This document shows, piece after piece, positions 34,803-47,319 of a stretch of 64,000 bases of DNA. Location of the stretch: the NCBI GenBank assembly GCA_033977485.1, contig CM066988.1, positions 74,639,169 through 74,703,168 of the forward strand, in the 5' to 3' direction. The notes below the pieces were generated by a model. It was not told where the DNA came from. It saw only the letters and a list, made by a program, of their open reading frames with translations, and did no database searches. Source of the stretch: Hydrangea macrophylla (lineage: Eukaryota; Streptophyta; Magnoliopsida; Cornales; Hydrangeaceae). The position numbers and the translations under genes were made by a program. The first letter of the stretch is position 1; each line of letters opens with the position of its first letter.

Positions 34803-36110
34803 GTGGGTAGATTCTGGTGCTACTCACATAAGTATGTCAATGCAAGGTTACCTGTGGAGCCAGCCATCAATTGATCCTAAAATTTGTGGGTGATGGCAAG
34901 AAAGTTCTAGTGGAAGCTATAGAAAACTTTATATTATTATTAAAGACTGGTGTTTATTTGGATTTGATTGAGACTTTTATTGCACCGTCTTTTAGACGGA
35001 ATTTAGTTTCTATTTCTAATTTGGACAAATCTGGTTATGCTTATTCTTTTGGAAATAATAAATTTAGTCTATGTCAAGATTCAAAGCTTATTGGTACCGA
35101 TTCTTTGATTGATAATCTTTATATGCTTGACACTATTACTTCCTGTAATGAAATTCTGCATACTAATTCCTGTGGTACAAATCAAAAATTAAATGAGAAT
35201 TTCGCCACCTTTTGGCACAAGCGATTAGGCCATATCTCTAAACAGAGAATTAAGAGACTTGTGCGTGACGAGATTCTTGGCCCCTTAGATTTGGCAGACT
35301 TTCAAGTTTGCATTGAGTGCATTAAAGGAAAATAGACAAACATAAGGAAATTAGGTGCCAATAGGTGTACAGACGTCTTAGAACTCATTCGCACTGACAT
35401 ATGTGGTCCATTCCTTACAGTTTCTTGGAATGGACAACAACATTTCATTACGTTCATAGATGAGTACTCAAGATAAGGGTACCTATATTTAATACATGAG
35501 AAGTCACAGTCCTTGGATGTTTTCAAGTCATTTAAAGTCAAAGTTGAACTTCAACTTTGCAAGAAAATTAAGGTTGTCAAATCTGACCATGGTGGTGAGT
35601 ACTATGGTAGATATAACGGATTAGGAGAACAACGTCCAAGACCCTTTGCTAAATTCCTAGAGGATTGCGATGAATGGTGTTGCTGAGAGACGAAACAGAA
35701 CACTTAAGGACATGGTAAGAAGTATGATTAGTCATTCTTCTTTACCAGAATCACTCTGGGGAGAAGCTCTAAAGGCTGTAGCATACATCCTCAACAGGGT
35801 TCCTAGTAAAGTAGTAATCAAAACCCCTTATGAATTATGGATTGGAAAGAAGCCTATCATTAGGTATTTAGACATTTATGGTTATCCAGCTGAGGCACGG
35901 CCTTATAGGCCACACAAAAGAAAATTGGACTCAAGAACAATCAGTTGCTACTTTGTTGGATACACTGAACACTCTCAGGGCTTTAAGTTTTACGATCCCA
36001 CTAGTAGAACATTTTTTGATAAAGGAAAATTTATTCCTAGTCATATTGCTATTGACAATGTTCAGATTCCTATTCCTGACATTGTTCAAGATACAAATCC
36101 GGATATATGA
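34803..36110 (+). pseudogene. pol: Protease (3' part) and integrase of element C
   Basis: Directly after the CACTA end, the protease motif VDSGATH appears, so E inserted at the Trp-rich codons just before the active site. A GAG-pre-integrase segment follows (FWHKRLGHISKQRIKRL, CIECIKGK). The integrase core carries the acidic residues in RTDICGPF, KSDHGGEY and [10 protein letters not shown]. Stops occur at 35333 and near 35475, and the frame shifts between about 35620 and 35670. The 35670-36110 part then reads to [10 protein letters not shown] and the domain linker. Copia order (integrase before reverse transcriptase) is clear. Not functional. Confidence 0.88.
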
Positions 36111-36602
36111 GACAATGTACAAGAGCTCCCTGTGCAGAATGAAGAAAGTGTACTTGAAATGCAAACTCAACAACCTCAAGAGGAGATGGAATTAAGAAGA
36201 TCCACTAGATAAAGGAGAAATGCAATTCTGAATGATTACATTGTATTCCTCCAAGAACATGAGTTTGACATAGGGACAGTGGAAGATGATCCAATCAACT
36301 GTCACCAAGTCAAACAAAGTTCTAACTCTTAACAGTGGATTGATGCCATGAATGATGAGTTGGAATCTATGAAAGACAATGACGTTTGGGATCTTGTCGA
36401 ATTGCCTGAAGGAACAAAGCCCATTGGTTGCAAATGGATATTTAAAACAAGAAGAATTCAAAGGGCAATGTCGAGAGATATAAGGCTTATCTAGTCGCCA
36501 AGGGTTTCACTTAAAGAGAAGGCATAGATTATAAAAAGACTTTCTCTCCGGTTCCATCAAAAGACTCTTTCAGGACAATAATGGCACTCGTGGCTCATTT
36601 TG
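36111..36602 (+). pseudogene. pol: Reverse transcriptase of element C, N-terminal part
   Basis: After stops, the frame gives QWIDAMNDELESMKDNDVWD and KPIGCKWIFKTR, the start of the copia reverse transcriptase (RVT_2). It is frameshifted after about 36450 and cut at 36602 by gypsy element F. The domain resumes at 41537. Confidence 0.85.
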
Positions 36603-37424
36603 TGTCACGACCCATCCCACTACGTGTGGAAATGAGACACGTGGCATGCCACCAAGGCCCAACCAACCAATAAATAACTATGCACAGCGAAAAAGAACTT
36701 TAAAATAACATTGAGTATTTAAAACTTTAAGAAATATTACCCTATGAGTTATAAAATCCGTATAAAATTGAAAACGTAATTATATTCTGAATCGGATGAA
36801 TTTATGTTAAAATGGGTCCTAAAGGTACCCTAAGAACCATTCAAAACATTTAAAATAATTCTGGAAGGGGTATAAAAAGATTTGTTACAGGGGTCATTTC
36901 GACCGGTTGAACGACCCCCTTCGACTGGTCGAATGACCCTTTAGCAGAATCCTACACAAAGCTGCAGAATTTTGCTAAGGATCAATTAACCCCCACATTA
37001 GCAACTTCCCCATACTGTTCCACTTTAAATCCTATTTTCCAATCATATTAAGATTTTAAAGTCATACATAATCTTGTCAACCATTAAAAGAACTGGAATT
37101 GAAATAAGTTAAGGCTTGTTTGGATTAAAACACAAAACACTATTCATTTCTCCAAAATCCAAGTTTAACACACTAAGCATTCAAAGCACGAACTCAAGAG
37201 TTCGGATACGTTCCAATATAACCAAAAATAGTTTTACAACTCATTACAACATAGTTGAAAAGAGTTTTGATACATATACATCCTTACTAATCCATTCCAA
37301 GTTCTAAGTTAAGAACATAACCCAATCTATTCAAAATTACATTATTTGGAATGGAAACAAAAGTATATACAAAAGGAGAATCCCCGTCGCTCCCGCGGTC
37401 TCACTCCTCATGCTTCTTCTTTCC
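36603..37424 (-). repeat. 3' LTR of element F, 5' part deleted
   Basis: It matches 39392-40182, the last ~800 bp of the 2141-bp LTR. It includes a TCGACCGGTTGAAC / TCGACTGGTCGAA palindrome pair at 36898-36945. The first ~1.3 kb, the polypurine tract and most of pol are missing. Confidence 0.82.
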
Positions 37425-39184
37425 CAATCTATTCAAAATTACATTGTTTAGATACGGGTCTTGAGTTTGGCATTACTTCAATAGTAAGCTCAATCTCTCT
37501 TTCAATAAGAACATCTAGTAGGTCATCAGGAAATACATTAGGATATTCTTGTACTATTGGAATATCTTATACTTTTAATTCGGTCGCTGTCGTGTCGATC
37601 ACTGAATACAGAAATCCCTGGCATCCTTTTCTCAACAACTTACCTGCTTGAATAGTTGAAATCAAATATAGTGGTTGTGTAACCCCACTCCCTTGGAAAC
37701 AAAAGCTCCCATGCACCGGTGATCGAAAATTAATTTCTTTCCATTCACAATCTATCGTAGCTTGGTTAAGGGTTAACCAATCCATTCCTAATATTACGTC
37801 AAAGTGGTTCACAACGATTGGTATAAGGTCTACGGTCATCAACTTCTCACCTAGTTAAATTTCATAGTTCTTATATATCGTGGAAGTCATGATCGACTTA
37901 CTAAGTGGTACGGCTATAGATAATTCATATCCTAACGGTGCCGACTTAACATTCAAATGTTCAACAAAGGCATGCGATACAAATGAATGCGTAGATCCCG
38001 AGTCAACAAGTATGCGTGCTAAGTGCGAACATACAAGCACCATACCTGAGACTACTGTCTCTGAAGTAGCCATATCTCTTGGGTTCATCTGAAATGACCT
38101 TCCCTGATGTTGCTTTGTTCTATACCCACCATCGTTAGCCTATCTAGGCTTCGATCCACTGGAAGCCATAGAACTAGTTCCTTGAGGAGGATGCTTCCTT
38201 AGGCAATCCTTCGCTCGATGTCCCATCGTACCATAATTAAAATATTTGATTTGCGAGTCTGGTATAAAACTTGCACTATTCATCCTTAGACCTTTGCTAT
38301 GAAAATTAGTCATAAAACATCGACCTGTGTGTGGTCGATTACAAAGTGAACACAATGGTATACTACTTGCTGGCCTTCTGGGTCCCTTAAAGCTAGAACT
38401 AGAGCCCCGTGCAAACGACCTCTTAAAAGATCCACCATAGTTTCGATCATTACCCTCGTGGTTCCTCTTTCCTTGTTGACCTTATTGATTTTACATGGAT
38501 CTCTCCATTCCACTCTCGGCTACAAGTGATGTTTATTGTACTGCGACAACCGTTGAATGTTCATAGGTTTTGACTCTCAAACGGATATTCTCTCAATCCA
38601 TCCTCATATTTCCTTGCTCTATCTTCCTCTGTCAACACAGACCCCTTTCCAAACCTCAACAAGGCATTGTACTTCAAAGTGTACTCAGTGACAGTCATAT
38701 CCCCTTGCCGAAGATTATCAAATTCTCTCTTCTTCGCATTGAGAGCAGCACTTGAAAAGAATTGTCGATTAAACTCTGCCTTGAAACCTTCCCAAGTTAT
38801 CGGTGCTCCCTGATCTAGGACGTTCACCCACCAGTTCTGAGCCTCACTCTTGAGTATATCACTAGCATTCTCGATCTTCAACGCATCGAACATCAGAATA
38901 GACCTAAAAATTCTTTCCATATCCATGATCCAATGTTCTGCTAGCGTCGTATCAGAAGTTCCATGAATCTATGTCGGCTTCTTTCTCGTAAACTGTTCGG
39001 ATATCGATATCATACCCCTAGTCTCAGGCACATGCATCACATCTATCGGTGCCGGCTCCAATGGAGGTGTTGGGGGCAAACGCTCTGCTATATTCCTAAT
39101 CATGTCTCCTATATTTCCCATCATTTTTGCCATTTGATTCATACGTCGAGTGTGTGGCGACAGCTCTCGCTCTTCGTCACTCAT
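37425..39184 (-). pseudogene. gag-pol: Gag-protease of element F
   Basis: Read on the minus strand from ATG 39184: MSDEERELSPHTRRM starts Gag. After a frameshift the capsid domain (38926-38561) has WWVNVLDQGAPITWEGFK and MTVTEYTLKYNALLRFGKG. Two knuckle-like motifs follow: CSLCNRPHTGRC, and YFNYGTMGHRAKDC, where both leading Cys are Tyr. The protease has ILVDSGSTHSFVS (about 38000) and VILGMDWL. Sequence ends in IELTIEVMPNSRPVS, the entry to reverse transcriptase, at the deletion junction. Stops and frameshifts make it inactive. The two Cys-to-Tyr changes fit G-to-A transitions. Confidence 0.85.
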
Positions 39185-39374
39185 GATGTTATAATCCTGT
39201 AATTCTCAATGCATAAACTCTATGCATGTATGACAATGTATTTAACCACGTATGTGCAACAACGTACATATGCATCAAACATCTCTACCATGTATGGATG
39301 CATTCTAGAATATGTGTCAAAATCACTCAACACTCCACTTGTCATCGAGTGTTCCTAAAGTTTTGTTACCTCTA

Positions 39375-39391
39375 GCTTTGATACAAATAAA
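39375..39391 (-). promoter_or_regulatory. Primer-binding site of element F
   Basis: On the minus strand, TTGTATCAAAGC follows the LTR end by a few bases; this is a drifted initiator-Met site (compare TGGTATCAGAGC in G). Confidence 0.7.
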
Positions 39392-41532
39392 TGTCACGAC
39401 CCATCCTACTACGCTTGGAAATGAGACACGTGGCACGCCACCAAGGCCAAACTAACCAATAAATAACTATGCATAGTGGAAAAGAACTTTAAAACAACAT
39501 TGAGTATTTAAAACTTTAGAAAACATTACCCTCTGAGTTGTAAAATTCGTATAAAATTGAAAACGTAATTATATTCTGAATCGGATGAATATATGTTAAA
39601 AGGGGTCCTAAAGGTACCCTAAGAACCATTCAAAACATTAAAAATAATTCCAGAAGAGGTATAAATAGATTTGTTGCAGGGGTCATTTCGACTAGTCGAA
39701 CGACCCCCTTCGATCGGTCGAATGACCCTTTAGTAGAATCCTACACAAAGCTGGAGAATTTTGCTAAGGATCAATCAATGCCCACATTAGCAACTTTCCA
39801 AACATATTAAGATTTTAAGGTCATACATAACCTTGTCAACCATTAAAAGAACTGGAATTGAAACAAGTTAAGGCTTGTTTTGATTCAAACATAAAACACT
39901 ATTCATTTATCCAAAATCCAAGTTTAACACACTAAGCATTCAAAGCACGAACTCAAGAGTTTGGATACGTTCCAATAAAACCAAAAATAGTTTACAACTC
40001 ATTACAACATAGCCCAAAAGAGTTTTGATACATATTACATCCTCACTAATCCATTCCAAGCTCTAAGTTAAGAACATAACCCAATATATTCAAAATTACA
40101 TTGTTTGGAATGCAAACAAAAGTATATACAAAAGGAGAATCCCCGTCGCTCCTGCGGTCTCACTCCTCACGCTTCTTCTTTCCTTTTTTCCTTTCACCTG
40201 CAATGGACTAGAGCTCCACTACTCAGCTATACTCTGAGTGCATAATTCTAAATATATGTTTATGAGGCAATTCATGCTTTAACACATCAAGCACACAGAA
40301 AAAAATATGGTCTCTAGGGAGAGTAGCACGCATTCATCCGGTAATGAAACGATGGAATTGATGCCATGAAGGGCCTTCTCCCTACCACTCATCCAGTGCC
40401 CTGGCTGGGCCTTCTCCCAAACCATGCACAGTAGCCGTCGCTACTAAAATCCTCAAACATCGAGGAGCTTGCCCCATGATGAATTTGCACTAAACCCTCT
40501 TTCAACCCACATAGACACATAGTATGCTCATATAATCACATATACGTGCTTTTATGGCATTTTTATATGCATAATTAACGAGCCTACTTAACACATGAAT
40601 TTTGCCCGGATCCAAAATATCAAGTCTAATAGCTAAAACATGAAATTCCCTATAATTCATAAGCTAGAATTCATACCTCGTGCGATTTTTCTATAACTTT
40701 GAAGGATGAATTAGGAGACCAATTAAACATTGGATCTCCGATTACAAGGGATTCCTACAAGTTTACACGCATTTTTCCCAAAATTCCAACATTAGGACTT
40801 TTAAAAAAACTTAACCAAATGAGCCTAACTAGTATCAAAATGAAGCCCTTACCTCAAGGAATTCAAATCTAGAATTTGGAGAAAAACTGACGATCGGAAG
40901 GTCATCGATTTGTGTCGGAAAGTTCGCAGCAACTAAATCCCCAAATCTCCCCTCTCTTGATTTCCAATTTAGGTTTGAACTACTGAAATTAATACAAGAG
41001 TTTATATATATATATAGGCACAACTCTCAGAAATTACGTTTACTTCCCTACGGGCTCTCAAAAATCCTAACTATTCCTTGAAATGTCTCACACGTCCATT
41101 TTATTGCTTCATGAGTGAAGACTATAAATTATAAAAGTTTTCGACTAAGTTCTGTTTGTCGCCATAATTACGTCAGAAAACTAATTTTTGTGGAATCTCT
41201 AGATAACCTACCTTTTTATGCGACACATCCTATCGGTTATCATTAAAACAATCCAAATGATTCTAAGCAATATCAAAACATACAGAAAAAATATACTACA
41301 CAGGTAAATTTACTATTCATAATTTACCAGATAGTCAAATAACATTTATATCATATAAATGTCATTTAAACTTACGGATGCCTCATGATTCTCCGATTAC
41401 CGTGTCCTCAATCGACACTCCACCATTGACCACAGTCAACCACTTATCTCAATTATCAAATAACATTGATAATTTATGAAATTCAAATATGTATTTTTTT
41501 CAAAACAACAATTTTCTAGAACGGGCATGACA
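39392..41532 (-). repeat. 5' LTR of element F (2141 bp)
   Basis: TGTCATG...CGTGACA ends in element orientation. A TATA-like run lies at 41001-41016. A TCGACTAGTCGAAC / TCGATCGGTCGAA pair lies at about 39684-39725. It is similar throughout to LTR G. Confidence 0.85.
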
Positions 41533-41536
41533 TTTT

Positions 41537-42786
41537 AATTTTGAGTTACATCAGTTGGATGTTAAGACATCGTTTCTCAATGGAAACATTGATGAGACGA
41601 TTTATATGGTCTAGCCGAAAAATGTTGTATCTGGAGATCCAAAGTCTATGGTCTGCAAATTAAAGAAATCCATCTATTGTCTCAAGCAAGCTTCCCGTCA
41701 ATGGTATCACACATTCCATCAAGTAATCACCTCGCATGGCTTTGAGGCAAATGTGGTTGATGACTGTGTATATCACAAGTTCAGTGGGAGTAAGTAAATC
41801 TTTCTAATTTTATATGTCAATGATATTCTGCTAGCCTGCAGCGATATAGGCTTATTGTACGAAACCAAGAGCTTTCTCACTTACAATTTTGAGATAAAAG
41901 ATCTTGGGGACGCCTCTTTTGTATTAGGAATATAGATATTGTGAGATTGCTCACAAGGTATCCTTGGGTTATCACAAAACAGATATATCAAAAAAGTTTT
42001 GAGTAGATTCGGCATGAATGGTTGTTTATTAGGAGATATGCTCGTAGCTAAAGGAGGCTAGCTTAGTCTGGGTCAATGCCCCAAGAATGACCTTGAGACT
42101 AAGGAGATGCAAAAGATTCCTTATGCCTCAGTAGTAGGAAGTCTAATGTATGCCCAAGTGTGTACACGTCCAGATATTGCGTTCATAGTAGGAGTATTGG
42201 ACAGATATTTGAGTAACCTAGGAATAGATCATTGGAAAGCAGCCAAACAAGTTATGCGATATTTATAGAGAATAAAGGACTACATGCTTATGTATCAGAG
42301 ATTAGATTTTTTAGAGATCATCAGGTATTCTGATTCCGATTTCGTTGGATGCCAAGACATGATCCACGTCAGGCTATGTTTATATACTCCCTGGAGTTGC
42401 TATATCCTGGAAGAGTGCTTAAGCAGGCACTCATAGCTTCTTCGACCGTGGCTGCAGAGTTCATAGCCTGTTATGAGGCATCCAATTATGGGATATGGTT
42501 GCAAAACTTTGTCACTGGGCTGCGTGTGGTAGATGGCATTGAAAAGGCCATTAAAGATATACTATGATAATAAATCTACGGTGCTGTATTCCAATAGCAA
42601 CAGAAGCTATACGAAGTCGAAGCATATTGACATCAAGTTTCTGGTTATTAAGGAAATAGTTCAGAGTGGTCAAATTTTGATAGAACCTATGAGGACAAAC
42701 TCCATGATTGCGGATCCGGAGACCAAAGGATTGCCTCCCAAGGTCTTTCATATGGGTGTTAGGTTGTCTAACGATACTTTGGTTTA
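41537..42786 (+). pseudogene. pol: Reverse transcriptase (C part) and RNase H of element C
   Basis: After the F insertion the copia frame resumes with FELHQLDVKTSFLNGNI and KSIYCLKQASRQWYH. The catalytic box reads YVNDILLA (about 41813-41836); the usual form is YVDD, so a catalytic Asp is lost. RNase H motifs follow: YSDSDFVGCQD near 42330, SSTVAAEFIA near 42440, and YDNKSTVLYSN with KHIDIKFLVIKE to a stop at 42786. Several stops and at least two frameshifts are present. Confidence 0.88.
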
Positions 42787-43206
42787 GTGGGAGTTAACTT
42801 TGGATATTCTATTTTGACATTTATGTGGGATTTTTTTTTGCAGAATAAAGTTGATGGTTTATGGTTTATCTCTAAATCTAATTATTTTCTATATACGATT
42901 TTGCATTATTTTAGATTGATCTCACTAAAGACTAAAGTAGGACCAGTTGGAAATAGGCATGTTTGAGATCACATTGCATGTAATTTCCATGCTACTCATC
43001 CATACTTGATCTATATCATTGAATGTCTTGGTATGATGACCATTGAAGGCCTAGATATGATTATGTATGATGAAAGCCACCTTGATCCCATACTAATATA
43101 GGAAATGGACCAGATTGGAACTCAAGTAAATTCTAAAGAAAAATAGCATACTGGTGCACTTCTAAGGAACATGTAATATAATTGTTTCAAGAATCATATA
43201 TAGCCC

Positions 43207-43217
43207 AAGTAGGAGAT
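43207..43217 (+). promoter_or_regulatory. Polypurine tract of element C
   Basis: AAGTAGGAGAT directly before the 3' LTR start TGTTAGG at 43218. Confidence 0.8.
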
Positions 43218-43676
43218 TGTTAGGAAATTACGTTTCCTAATAATAGTGGGCAACATATTAATATGAATTATATTATGAGGGCTATTAAATTATATGGGCT
43301 TTTATTATGTGGTCTAATTATAAACAGCCTATGGACTTCTATTGGGTATGGGTTTAATGAGTGGATACCAAATACTGACCATGTTAGGAATAATGGGAAC
43401 CTTAGTAGAGTAGCATATAAGGACATTATAGGTTATGGTCCCCAATATGTCAAATCAATATATATAGTCTTCCTCTTTTATCCCATCTAGAGAAGGAACC
43501 TACTACATAACTAAGGTGATTTGGCTGAGGAAGGCAATAACCGGTCATTATCATTCTCCTAAGGTTTGCAAATTGCCACCATGGATGCAGGTATGTATTC
43601 TAATATTTTGTATCCTTGTTAATCTGACATGATATGATCCTAGGGTTATACATTTTAGATTAAAGATCCCCTAATA
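43218..43676 (+). repeat. 3' LTR of element C
   Basis: It aligns with 26234-28181 outside the hAT insertion. The terminal CTAACA has become CTAATA. The target duplication ATTAG follows at 43677-43681. Confidence 0.9.
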
Positions 43677-43681
43677 ATTAG

Positions 43682-43916
43682 AAATCCTAATCTGCTTACC
43701 ATACCACGTTCGGATCGACTGAAGCACATCTAGATCTACTTTAACTAAAATACAATTTTGGAACTCTAAAATGCTTCATTCAATCAATCCAAGCAGTCCA
43801 ATATATGCATTTTGGGTCCTAAAAGCACATTACATGTGTTTGAAAAGTGGTTCCAGGCATGATATTAGACTAGTTAATTTGTAGATTTGTAGAAGTGCGA
43901 TGAATATGTCACATCT
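43682..43916. other. Spacer between elements C and G
   Basis: Unassigned sequence that should join the region left of 26229 in the pre-insertion locus. No gene. Confidence 0.5.
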
Positions 43917-46037
43917 GGCCCGGGGACAATCTTTTGCTTTAAATTGCATAATTGAATATTAAGGATTTTCAATGTCATTTCAAAATTGAGATGAGTAGTT
44001 AACTGTAGTCAACGGAAGGTGTCAAATGAGGACACGGTGATTCGATAATCATTGAGACATTCATGTGATTTAAATGCTATTTGACATATCTAGTATATGT
44101 GAATACTAATTTTACCTATGTAGAGTAATTTTTGTTAATGTTGTTTTAGATTATTTTGAATACTATAGTGAGAACGTAAGTAATACATTGTATAAAAGGT
44201 AGGTTATATACAGATTCCAAACAAATAGTTTTTGAAACGTGATTTTGGATCCAAATAGAACATAGATGAAAACTTTATAATTCATAGTTTTCACTCGTGA
44301 AGTAATAAATTAGACTTTTAAGACGTTTCAGGAGATAATTATAAGTTTTGAGAACTAGTGGGGAGGTAAACATAATTTTCGAGAGTCATGGCTATAAATA
44401 GAAAACGTGAGATATTTTGTTCATAAAAATTTCGAAAACAATATCTTAGAGAGAGAGAGAGATAGAGAGAAAAAAGGAGATTATTTCCACGAGCTTTGCG
44501 ACGCCGATCGACGACCTTTTGTTCGTTTGTTTTTCTCCAGATTTCGTGTTTGAACTCCTTGAGGTAAGATTTACGTTTTGATACCTCTTAGGCCACGTTT
44601 GGAAACTTTTCACGAAAATCCTAATATTGGAATTTTGGGAAAAAACATGTTAAAACTTGTAGGAATCATCCGAAATCAGAGATCCAACGTTCAATCGGTT
44701 CACTAGAACTTCTTTCAAAGTTAGGGAGAAATCGCATGAGGTATGAATTCTAAGCATATGAATTATGGGGAATTACATGTTTTTGATATTGGACTTGATA
44801 TTTTGGATCCGGGAGAAATTCATGTATTAATTAGGCCGTTATTTATGCACATGAAAATGTGATAAAAGCACGTGTAAATATTTATGTGAGCATGCTATGT
44901 GTCTACCTGGGTCAAAGAGGGGTTTGGTGCAATTCCATTCGGAGGTAAGCTCTTCGAATTTTAAGGATTGTGATTTCGGTAGTGGTTGCGCCTAGTATGG
45001 AGGAAGGCCTAGCCAAGGCACTGGGTGTGTGGAAGAGGAAGGCCTTCTATGGCATCTTTGATATATTTAGATGTTTTAAAACATGAATTGTCATATGAGC
45101 ATATGTTTAGAATTGTGCACTCAACATATAGTTAAGCAGTGGAACTTTACTCCATTATAGGTGATAAGAAGAGAAGAAAGAAGAAATGCGAAGAGTGAGG
45201 CCAATAGGACGACTAGATCACTCTTGTGTATGTTTTTGTTTCCTTTCCAAATGTTGTAATAAAGATTTTGAGAAGTTATAACCATGTGTTTAGTTAGAAT
45301 CTTGGAATGGATTTGTAGTTATTGAAACCTATAGTAAAACTTCTGTAATCATGTTTTGAATCGTGGAAATATAGTAGTGAACGTGTTGGAATAGGGTTGG
45401 AAAATCATGGTTTGAAAATCTACAGAATGCTTAGTAAACTGAGGTAAAATAGTCAAATGGTTTAGGGATAGTCAACTGAAGGTCTGGATTGAAATAGCTA
45501 CTACTCTAATGTATTGAAAAGCAGTCGATTGGGTCCCCAACACAGTCGACTAGATTATTGGGTTGAAATGTTATTTTTTGTTCTGTGAAAGAAACAGTCA
45601 AACGGGTGAAGACCACAATCGACTGGATTGGGTTTTCAAGGGGAAAATTTCAGATTCAGTCGATCGGGAAGTTCAGTCGACTGAAATTTTGAGGCCATAG
45701 TCGATTGGGTCCCCCGAAAAAGTTGACTAGACACACTACTGAGATTTTGGGCTCTCTGTATTTTGCATTTCTAGTCGACCGGACCCTGATCAGTCGACTG
45801 GATTGGCTGCTAAGATTTTGAGGCTCTCTATATCTTGCATTTCCAGTCAATTGACTAGATTGCTGGTTTCAATCAAGGTGTTTATTTAAGTGTTTTCAAA
45901 TGCGCAAAACTTTTTATAACTCTGAATTTTATGGATTTTACTTGTGTTTCCGTTGCTATTTACTTTAATTGAATTGGATGAGCCTTGGTACCATGCCATG
46001 TGTCCTATTTTTGTGCATAGTGGGATGGGTCATGACA
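43917..46037 (+). repeat. 5' LTR of element G (2121 bp)
   Basis: It begins TGTCACATCTGG and ends GGGTCATGACA. A TATA box is at 44391-44400 (GCTATAAATA) and a GA repeat at about 44450-44475. Between 45460 and 45870 lie about ten AGTCGACTGGA / AGTCGATTGGG-type short palindromes, downstream of the TATA box. Confidence 0.85.
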
Positions 46038-46042
46038 TTTAT

Positions 46043-46054
46043 TGGTATCAGAGC
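46043..46054 (+). promoter_or_regulatory. Initiator-Met primer-binding site of element G
   Basis: TGGTATCAGAGC, five bases after the LTR end. Confidence 0.9.
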
Positions 46055-46244
46055 TATAGATAAAAAAACTTTGGAAACGTGCGACGTCGAGTGGAGCGTT
46101 AAGCGATTTAGCATATATTCTAGATTGCATCCATATATAGTAGAGATGTTTGATGTATATGGTATGTGGTAGTACACACATGATTTTGTTTATTATCGTA
46201 CATACATAGTATTTATGCATTGAGCTTAACAAGATTATACAATC

Positions 46245-47279
46245 ATGAGTGACGGAGACCGAGATCTATCGCCACATACTCGAGGCATGGACCATATAAT
46301 AGAAATGACTGGAAATATCAGGGAGTTAGTTCGGAATTTAGCGGAACGATTACCTCCGATGCCTCCATTTGAGACAGCACCGATAGCTATGGTACATGCA
46401 CCTAAGACTCGAGGTGGAAGACCTGTGTCAGAACAATCACGAGGAAGAAACTAATAGAATTTCAGTGAACGACTGACACAACACTAGCAAAGCATTGGGT
46501 TATGGATATGGAGAGGATTTTTTTATGTATCCCAATGTTTGATAAGAAGAAAATCAAGAATCCAAGTGACGTGATCAAGGGTGAAGCCCAGAATTGGTGG
46601 GTAAATGTATTGGATCAAGGGGCACCGATAATGTGAAAAAGGTTCAAGGAAGAGTTTAATTGCCGATTCTTTCTACGAGCCGTTCACAACGAGAAAAAGA
46701 GAGAGTTCAATAATCTCCGATAGGGGGACATGACCATAATCGAATACACTTCCAAGTACAATGCATTGTTGAGATTTGGAAAGGGTTCAATGCCAGAGGA
46801 GGAGGATAGAGCAAGGAAGTTCGAAGAGGTTTAAGGGAGAATATCCATTTAAGGGTAGAGACCTATGAGCATTCAACTATGGAAGCAGTACAACAAATGG
46901 TACTTGTAGCTGAAAGTTGAATGGAAAGATTGAGGCAAAATTACCAAGGCAAGTGAGGTAATTAGGGTAGTGACAGAACCAAGGTGGATCTTTCAAGAGG
47001 CCATTTACACGAGGCTCTGGTTCAAATTTTAGTGAGTCTAGGAAGACACCAAGTAACATACCGTTGTGCCCACTCTGCAACCGACCACACACAGTTCTTT
47101 GTTTTATGACCAATCCCCAAAATAAAATCCAAACGACAAGTAGAACAAATCACTCATCCTATCCGCAAATCAAGTGCTTTGAATGTGGTACCTTAGGACA
47201 TCGAGCGAAAGATTGTCCAAGGAAGCGTCCCCAACAAGGAGTGAGTTCTATGGCTTCTAGTGCTTCGAAGCCTAAATAG
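46245..47279 (+). pseudogene. gag: Gag of element G, several lesions
   Basis: Starts MSDGDRDLSPHTRGMDH at 46245, homologous to F. After a frameshift at about 46450 the capsid domain shows EAQNWWVNVLDQGAPI and EYTSKYNALLRFGKG, with stops in between. Downstream, 47064-47279 encodes the two knuckles CPLCNRPHTVLC and CFECGTLGHRAKDC, here with intact Cys and His in the second, unlike F. The basic tail SASKPK ends at a stop. The Gag would coat the RNA; this copy cannot give a continuous product. Confidence 0.85.
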
Positions 47280-47319
47280 TCTAATGATAGGAGACCGAAA
47301 ATGGAGCAGAGAGAGGGGA

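Larger units (their letters stand above)
36603..41532 (-). mobile_element. Element F: internally deleted gypsy element, minus orientation
   Basis: The outer ends TGTCACG and CATGACA are inverted, and the flanks TTTTG (36598-36602) and TTTTA (41533-41537) are a 5-bp duplication with one later change. The 5' LTR is at right (39392-41532), followed leftward by a primer site, gag and protease. The element breaks at the beginning of reverse transcriptase (37425) and joins a partial 3' LTR. It belongs to the same family as G. Confidence 0.88.
26234..43676 (+). mobile_element. Element C: copia LTR retrotransposon split by three insertions
   Basis: LTRs at 26234-28181 (465 bp once its insertion is removed) and 43218-43676 (459 bp) flank copia coding remnants in the order gag, protease, integrase, reverse transcriptase, RNase H. 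The 5-bp duplication ATTAG at 26229-26233 and 43677-43681 proves that the ends belong together. Removing a hAT element, a CACTA element and a gypsy element leaves about 6.4 kb. All coding parts carry stops or frameshifts. Confidence 0.93.

Noticed and set aside
45965..46232. ORFs on both strands around the end of LTR G
   Set aside because: They span the LTR/primer-site border and have no protein similarity; the real gag begins at 46245.
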